Shown here one piece after another: positions 58,839 through 64,000 of a DNA stretch of 64,000 nucleotides. Both the position numbers and the translations under genes were made by a program. The stretch spans positions 28,616,597 through 28,680,596 of the forward strand of contig JAZBQD010000001.1 of the NCBI GenBank assembly GCA_036583965.1, read 5' to 3'. This DNA comes from Prunella strophiata. Its lineage: Eukaryota > Chordata > Aves > Passeriformes > Prunellidae. Each line of letters begins with the position of its first letter. The stretch's first letter is position 1. The notes under the pieces are model-generated. The model was not told the DNA's origin. It saw only the letters and a list, made by a program, of their open reading frames with translations, and searched no databases.

Positions 58839-61800
58839 CTGCAAAGTATGGGTGATACAGTTATTTTCTGCAATGCTTCACTCATTACACCACATAACAC
58901 TAAGAGGCAACATGTATGCAATAGCCAGTTACCAAAATTTACACATAACCTGCACACTTGGTCCTGGCTTTTCCCTTAGAAACCTCTTCCCATTTCCTGA
59001 CTAATAAACAGATAGCTAAGCAGTTGCAGAGTCACTCCTCACACTATTTTTCTTATTTGTTGCAGTTGCTACTTACTTCTTGGTCTATTATGTTGTTAGG
59101 GATGTACTACTTTAACTTGCTTCCTTTACTGTGCTATTAAAACCTCCAGAAGTTTCCAGCCTATACAAAACTGTCTTATCAATGAAGAGTAGAAAATCAT
59201 CTGAAAAAGAAGCTATGCCTTCAAGCGAGTAACTATAAGAAGTTGTTAGAAGGCACCTAAATGCAAATGCCTGCAGAAGTGCAAGGTCAGAGCAAGAAGC
59301 AGAAGGGATACACCTTCATGCTTACACCATTGCCATAAAATATGAAGGGTTTACTGATAGGACAAGATCACTAGAACAAACTGTGTCTCTCAAAATGGAT
59401 AGTGCCTCTGTCAGCACAGAAGTGCACAAAGTCATTAGCTGTCCAAAATAGAAGTGGAGGTCAAAAAGGAAGAACTAGCTACATGAAGGACAAAATGAAA
59501 ACTGTCTTCCAGAAAACAAGGGCCTTGTTTTAAACAGAACAGCTACCAGGAAGAATGGTCAAAGTAACTATGAAGAAAAATATCTATAATGAGTGTTAAC
59601 TTTTTGAAGGTTATTTTTAATGACAAGCCACATTCTATTTTTAGAATTGCTGTGTAAATTATCCCATTTCCCCCCCTTCTTTCCCCATAAGCACTACCTT
59701 TTGCATCTGGCATGTTTTGCTGTGTTTTGGGTTTCAGCTGTGGAATTTTGTTTTAGATTTGGTTTGAGTTGGCAGGGGTGCTGTTCTTGTGAAATTGTTT
59801 TCATTTTGCATGATCACATTAACTTCCCTTTCTGGTTTGCATGCCTCTATTGCATAGCAACACTGAAATGGAGAAACACCTTTTTATGGTTTTCTTTTTT
59901 AATAAGGAAATAAAATCAAGAAATATGCAATTGACTTAAAAACTGTTTGGACTTCATGCTGTAATACTCTTTTAAAGAGCGAGAAATGAACTAACAGAAA
60001 CTGCAATGAACAGAGCACACCAAAAATTATAACCCTACTTTATTTCTGCTCCAGTATGCAGCATCTAACAGAATCAATAAATAAGTGAATGCAGCTTCAC
60101 AGCATTAGAAAAGCAATGCCTGCTGTTACCCATGCAAAGACCGACTCCAGACTCACGAGAAACAAAAAGCAAAGCACGTATTCTCCTCTGCGGCTGGAAA
60201 AACGAGCAGGCAGCTTCCTCCTCCCTCCTGGCCATGCTGCCACCTCTGGGCAGGTACCTGACCATGGAAGGGGAGGGAGGCCAGCAGAATAGAAATAACA
60301 TTATAAAAACTCAACAGAAGGCAGCCTGGCACACTTCAGGGCCTCACTAATTCAGAAATGGGCTTTGTGTAATAAAGCAAGGAAAAACAAAAAAGAACAA
60401 TTATTACCATGTCACTCAAAAACCAACCAAAGAACCCCCACAACCTAGATTCTTAGCATGCATAATGTCAATGTGTACATTTTTATATAAAAATTATTAC
60501 AACACTGAAATTAGTGTTATTTCTTCAGGTACAACCATAATTTTTGTTATTTTTTAGCTTTACATGTAAATACAATAAAGACAGGGTACTCAAAAAATTT
60601 TAAGATGCCTTTTTCAATAAAGCTTTAGGTAGAAATTTAAGGCAAAGAACCCTTTTTTCCTGTGGTAGATAGAGGGCGAGAAGCAATGGGATAGGTTTTG
60701 TTTTTCTTAGCAAGGCTGTTTGATTGCTTTTAATCCCATACAGAATGCTCATTTTAAATTGGAAAACACCCCAAGATTAAAAGAGCCTTTTGGCAATGAA
60801 AGCTGAGGTTGAGAAAAACAGCCAACTTCAGCAACCTGAAAAAAATGCTAGCTTCTATATAAAAATGTTCCACTTGCTTCTTTTGAACACTGTATTTATC
60901 CAGGGCTTTTCCAAGGGGAAATTTTCCCAGACTGGTTTGATTCCAGGCAAACTAGAGCTGTAAACAGACTGACTTCTCATGTTCAGAAACTTCCCTGATC
61001 ACCACCTTTTCCACAGTTCATTCGAGCCTCTGTTGGCCAGTATTCTAAATTTAGAAATATTAACATAGAAAGTTACCTTTCCCAACCATTCCCTCAACCC
61101 AGCCTCCATTTAATCTTCTAATCTCATCTTCCACACTTTCTCCTGCTACATCCACAATATTTTATTAAAATTGCTCATGATGAGCAGCACTTGCCTGCTG
61201 ATAAAGGGGTGACACAGGCAAGGGAACAGAAGATATGGAAACCCACCCTGCTGTACAAACATTGCGTGGGAGGACACAGGAACAGCAAGCTCTCTGTTTG
61301 CTCAGTCAAAAAAAAAAATGTAGTGCATAAGACAAGGGAAAAATCCAAACGACCAAACCACACGTGGAAAGAGGGAGTGCCTTGAGGAAAATAAAGAACA
61401 ACTACTGTCAAGGTCCTCTCCCCATTCCCAGTTTTCAATCCCAGAGGTCCACCTCAGAACTTTAAATAAAGACCTGAGGTTTTACTCCCACAGTGAACAT
61501 CGCTATCATGCTTCACACTGCAAGCTATATAAACCATTCAGGCTCTTGAGCATTTTCCTGCTGCTTGGCAAAGCTAAGAGGGAACAGACCTGTTCATAAA
61601 AGATTAAATCTGTGACAGACTTTCAACAGGAATCTTGAAAATACACTTCTGTAAGACACAGTACGGAAGGACTACAACTTGAAAACTTTATAACAAAACT
61701 ACAAATTCCATAATGGCAGAAATAAAGAAGAAAACTTCAAGGCTGCAGTAAGCTCAGCCACTGCATTCACACCCATTCCTGGAATTTATTTAGTGGCTGC

Positions 61801-64000
61801 TGTTCAGGCTCCAGCTATGCTATGGTACAATAACTTGAGGACAAAAAAGAATGAAAAACCATAACATTTATTAGTTCAAAATTATTTGTTTAATTATGCC
61901 CATTTCACAGGGATCATCAAGTAAAGTTAAACCCTTGGCCTTGACTCCTCCACAAGGTTAATTACCAGGATATAGCAGACACAGCAGCCTGAAGCTATAA
62001 ATTACAGTACCTGCTCCGAGACTGATCCCTGATTGTGAAACCAGCAGAACAGAATTTATCACCTTACAATATGCTGTCGTTTTTCATCAGATATGAGCTC
62101 AGGCATCCACCACTGTGCTTTTCCAAGACAAGGACAAACCACAGTCAGCACTGAAGCAGCTAACTGCTATTTTACCAGCCTGAGCAAGATTTATCTTTGA
62201 CTCATGCACTGCAGCATACAAGTTGTTCTCTCCTGTATCAGTTGTAGTATTTTTCATCCTGATGGATAAATAGTCCTGCAATTTTGTTTTATCATTAAGT
62301 CTTCTGTGTATGTGACTCCTGTCTAGCCTTCCTTCACTATGAAAAAAACTAATTTAGTAGAATGGGTTTATCATCCAACAAGGCTGAGTTCATGCCACCC
62401 AAAACTCAGGAAACCTCTTTTACACAGATCTTATCACACATTGCTCACCTTTACAAACTTTTACTGGGACTTCATCCAACAATGTATGTTTAAGGAGTAT
62501 TAACACATCATCTACTTCCTATGAAAAAAAGCTTCCTTAACAAAAAACCCAAACCAACTCACAGCTCTGAACAGATGGTGGACCAAAAACAAACTCAAAT
62601 ATGAGGTTTTTCTAAAAACTATCCATTTGAATTGCTTGCTAGTACTATGACTCAGGAGCTCTGCCAGTTTTGATGATATTCCTAATTCAATATCATAATC
62701 TTTTTTATTACAGAAAATAATCCAGCACTTTTTGACCTGCTGGGGCAAGGGGGTGACAAAGGTAGCACTTGCAAGCTTTAGTCAAAATAGAACTGAAAAG
62801 AGATGCCATGTCCAACAAAGAAAAGCTGAATGGGAAGACACACCCATAAGCCACTAATTGAGCTGTTAAAATATTTAAAATATTAAATATATTTTTAAAA
62901 TAAGAACATTCCTGTAACCTTTCCAGTGACAGAAGCCCTACATATATACTCAGGGCTTCAAAATCCAGAGAACTTAGTTAAGCTGCATGGGCTTTCAAGA
63001 TCTATATGCAGCAAAAACATAAGTTAATTCCAAGAGATCACTTGCACTTTGGATGCCTACTCTGCCCTGATGCAAGTGCTTCCTTTTGTAGCATACTTCT
63101 TCAATATTCTCTTCCAAATATATAAAATACACAGTCAAAACATTTATGACAACACAGATAGACACCTTCCAAACAACAAAACAAGCAAGAAAAAAAACCA
63201 AATTAAGGTTAACAGATGTTTGAAGAAGCAGCAGAATGAGGTTGTTCTATTTCAAACTCATAATTTGTCATAGAAAATCATTTGTTGCAAAAAAAAAAAA
63301 AATACTATAAATAGTCTGAACTATGTTTTCAACTGACTAATGCCTCAGGGACTTATACTCCTCTATTTTAAGTTCCACCATGAAAGAATAAATTTTTACA
63401 TCATCAATGCAAGTCAGAATATGTAAATACCAATTACTCCATGAACTACAGCAATAGTGTAGTATTCAGCACTCTAAAATAATTACCAAAAAATATCTGA
63501 TTGTTCATTTCACACCAGCAGTTTTAATTAGTTGCTGTGCCCGAGCCTGAAGCGCAGAGCCAGGGAGGGGCCCACTGCAAAGGCAGAGGCAGCAGGAACA
63601 AAAGGACAACCCAAGGTTTCCATCAGGTCTGCAGCTGCTTGGGCTGCAGAGGAGGCCAGAGTGACACCAGGCTGCTTCAAGTGACAGCTGCCACAGTCAG
63701 GAGCTGCAGGGACAAACCCTACACTGAACAAAGTCTCTCTGCTGACAGCCTCGGGACTCCCCACATGAACAAGAGGCACAAACACATCAGCATTTTCTTA
63801 ACAGTGATGACTTTCACACTTTCAGGACAGGGAAGGCTTACACATTCAGCTGGGATGGTTACTACCCCTCAGTGAGCAAATGGACAGACCTTCATTCACT
63901 CTAGGCTATAAGGCATTATTCATTTCCAGCTGATTAATTTCTTCCAGGAACAGAATTATTCAAGAACCAACACAGAATAGTAAAATAGAGAGACAGGTAT
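58839..64000 (-). other. ANXA11 5' intron / flank (5.2 kb)
   Basis: The acceptor at 58839-58840 requires an upstream noncoding exon, either in this stretch or beyond the window. Moderately GC-rich patches lie at 60130-60270 and 63530-63770. Neither is CpG-dense enough to call a promoter. Confidence 0.5.

Noticed and set aside
60130..60270. Possible noncoding first exon of ANXA11 (GC-rich, with a minus-strand CTC|GTGAGT)
   Set aside because: The CpG density is low and the donor is imperfect; nothing else supports transcription starting here.

Overview
The window is vertebrate nuclear DNA, and a bird is by far the best fit. It is AT-rich and mostly intronic or intergenic, with small exons bounded by GT/AG splice sites. 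It carries CR1 LINE 3' ends, a solo LTR that resembles avian ERVL elements, and a convergent PLAC9/ANXA11 gene pair. A songbird or other neoavian is plausible, but I cannot prove it from the sequence. There are no prokaryotic operons, CRISPR arrays, rRNA genes or convincing tRNA genes.

Region 1 (about 379-22,287, minus strand) holds a gene split over 11 recognisable coding exons. I joined them by splice sites and reading phase. The product is a fold-type II PLP enzyme of the threonine/serine ammonia-lyase (dehydratase) group with a C-terminal ACT-like segment. It has a PLP lysine, a modified asparagine loop, a modified glycine loop and a Cys at the pyridine-nitrogen position. An N-terminal extension of about 110 residues is not recognised. 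The gene may end at 376-378, or continue past the left edge in a small last exon. Introns contain a CR1 fragment, a solo ERVL-like LTR (12.0-12.6 kb) and an old MIR/CORE-SINE-like fragment downstream of the first exon.

Region 2 (about 22.5-33.5 kb) is intergenic. It has long poly-A tracts, an AT microsatellite and one CpG-rich block (26.63-27.19 kb) that contains a good splice donor. That block may mark an unannotated promoter or first exon.

Region 3 (33,567-45,862, plus strand) is PLAC9: four coding exons for a 95-residue secreted protein, with a 9.7 kb first intron and a last coding exon that holds only 11 coding nucleotides including the stop.

Region 4 (58,838 down to about 46.8 kb, minus strand) is ANXA11. 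All 14 coding exons are present and give 498 residues: a Pro/Gly/Tyr-rich N-terminal domain followed by four annexin repeats. PLAC9 and ANXA11 are tail to tail, with 3' ends about 1 kb apart. From 58.8 to 64 kb the window holds upstream intron or 5' flank of ANXA11. Its noncoding first exon was not identified with confidence.

The three genes show no shared pathway. The enzyme is probably metabolic (cytosolic or mitochondrial), PLAC9 is secreted, and annexin A11 is a calcium/phospholipid-binding cytoplasmic and nuclear protein. The most unusual item is the ammonia-lyase gene, a complete and apparently intact vertebrate copy of an enzyme type better known from bacteria, plants and fungi.
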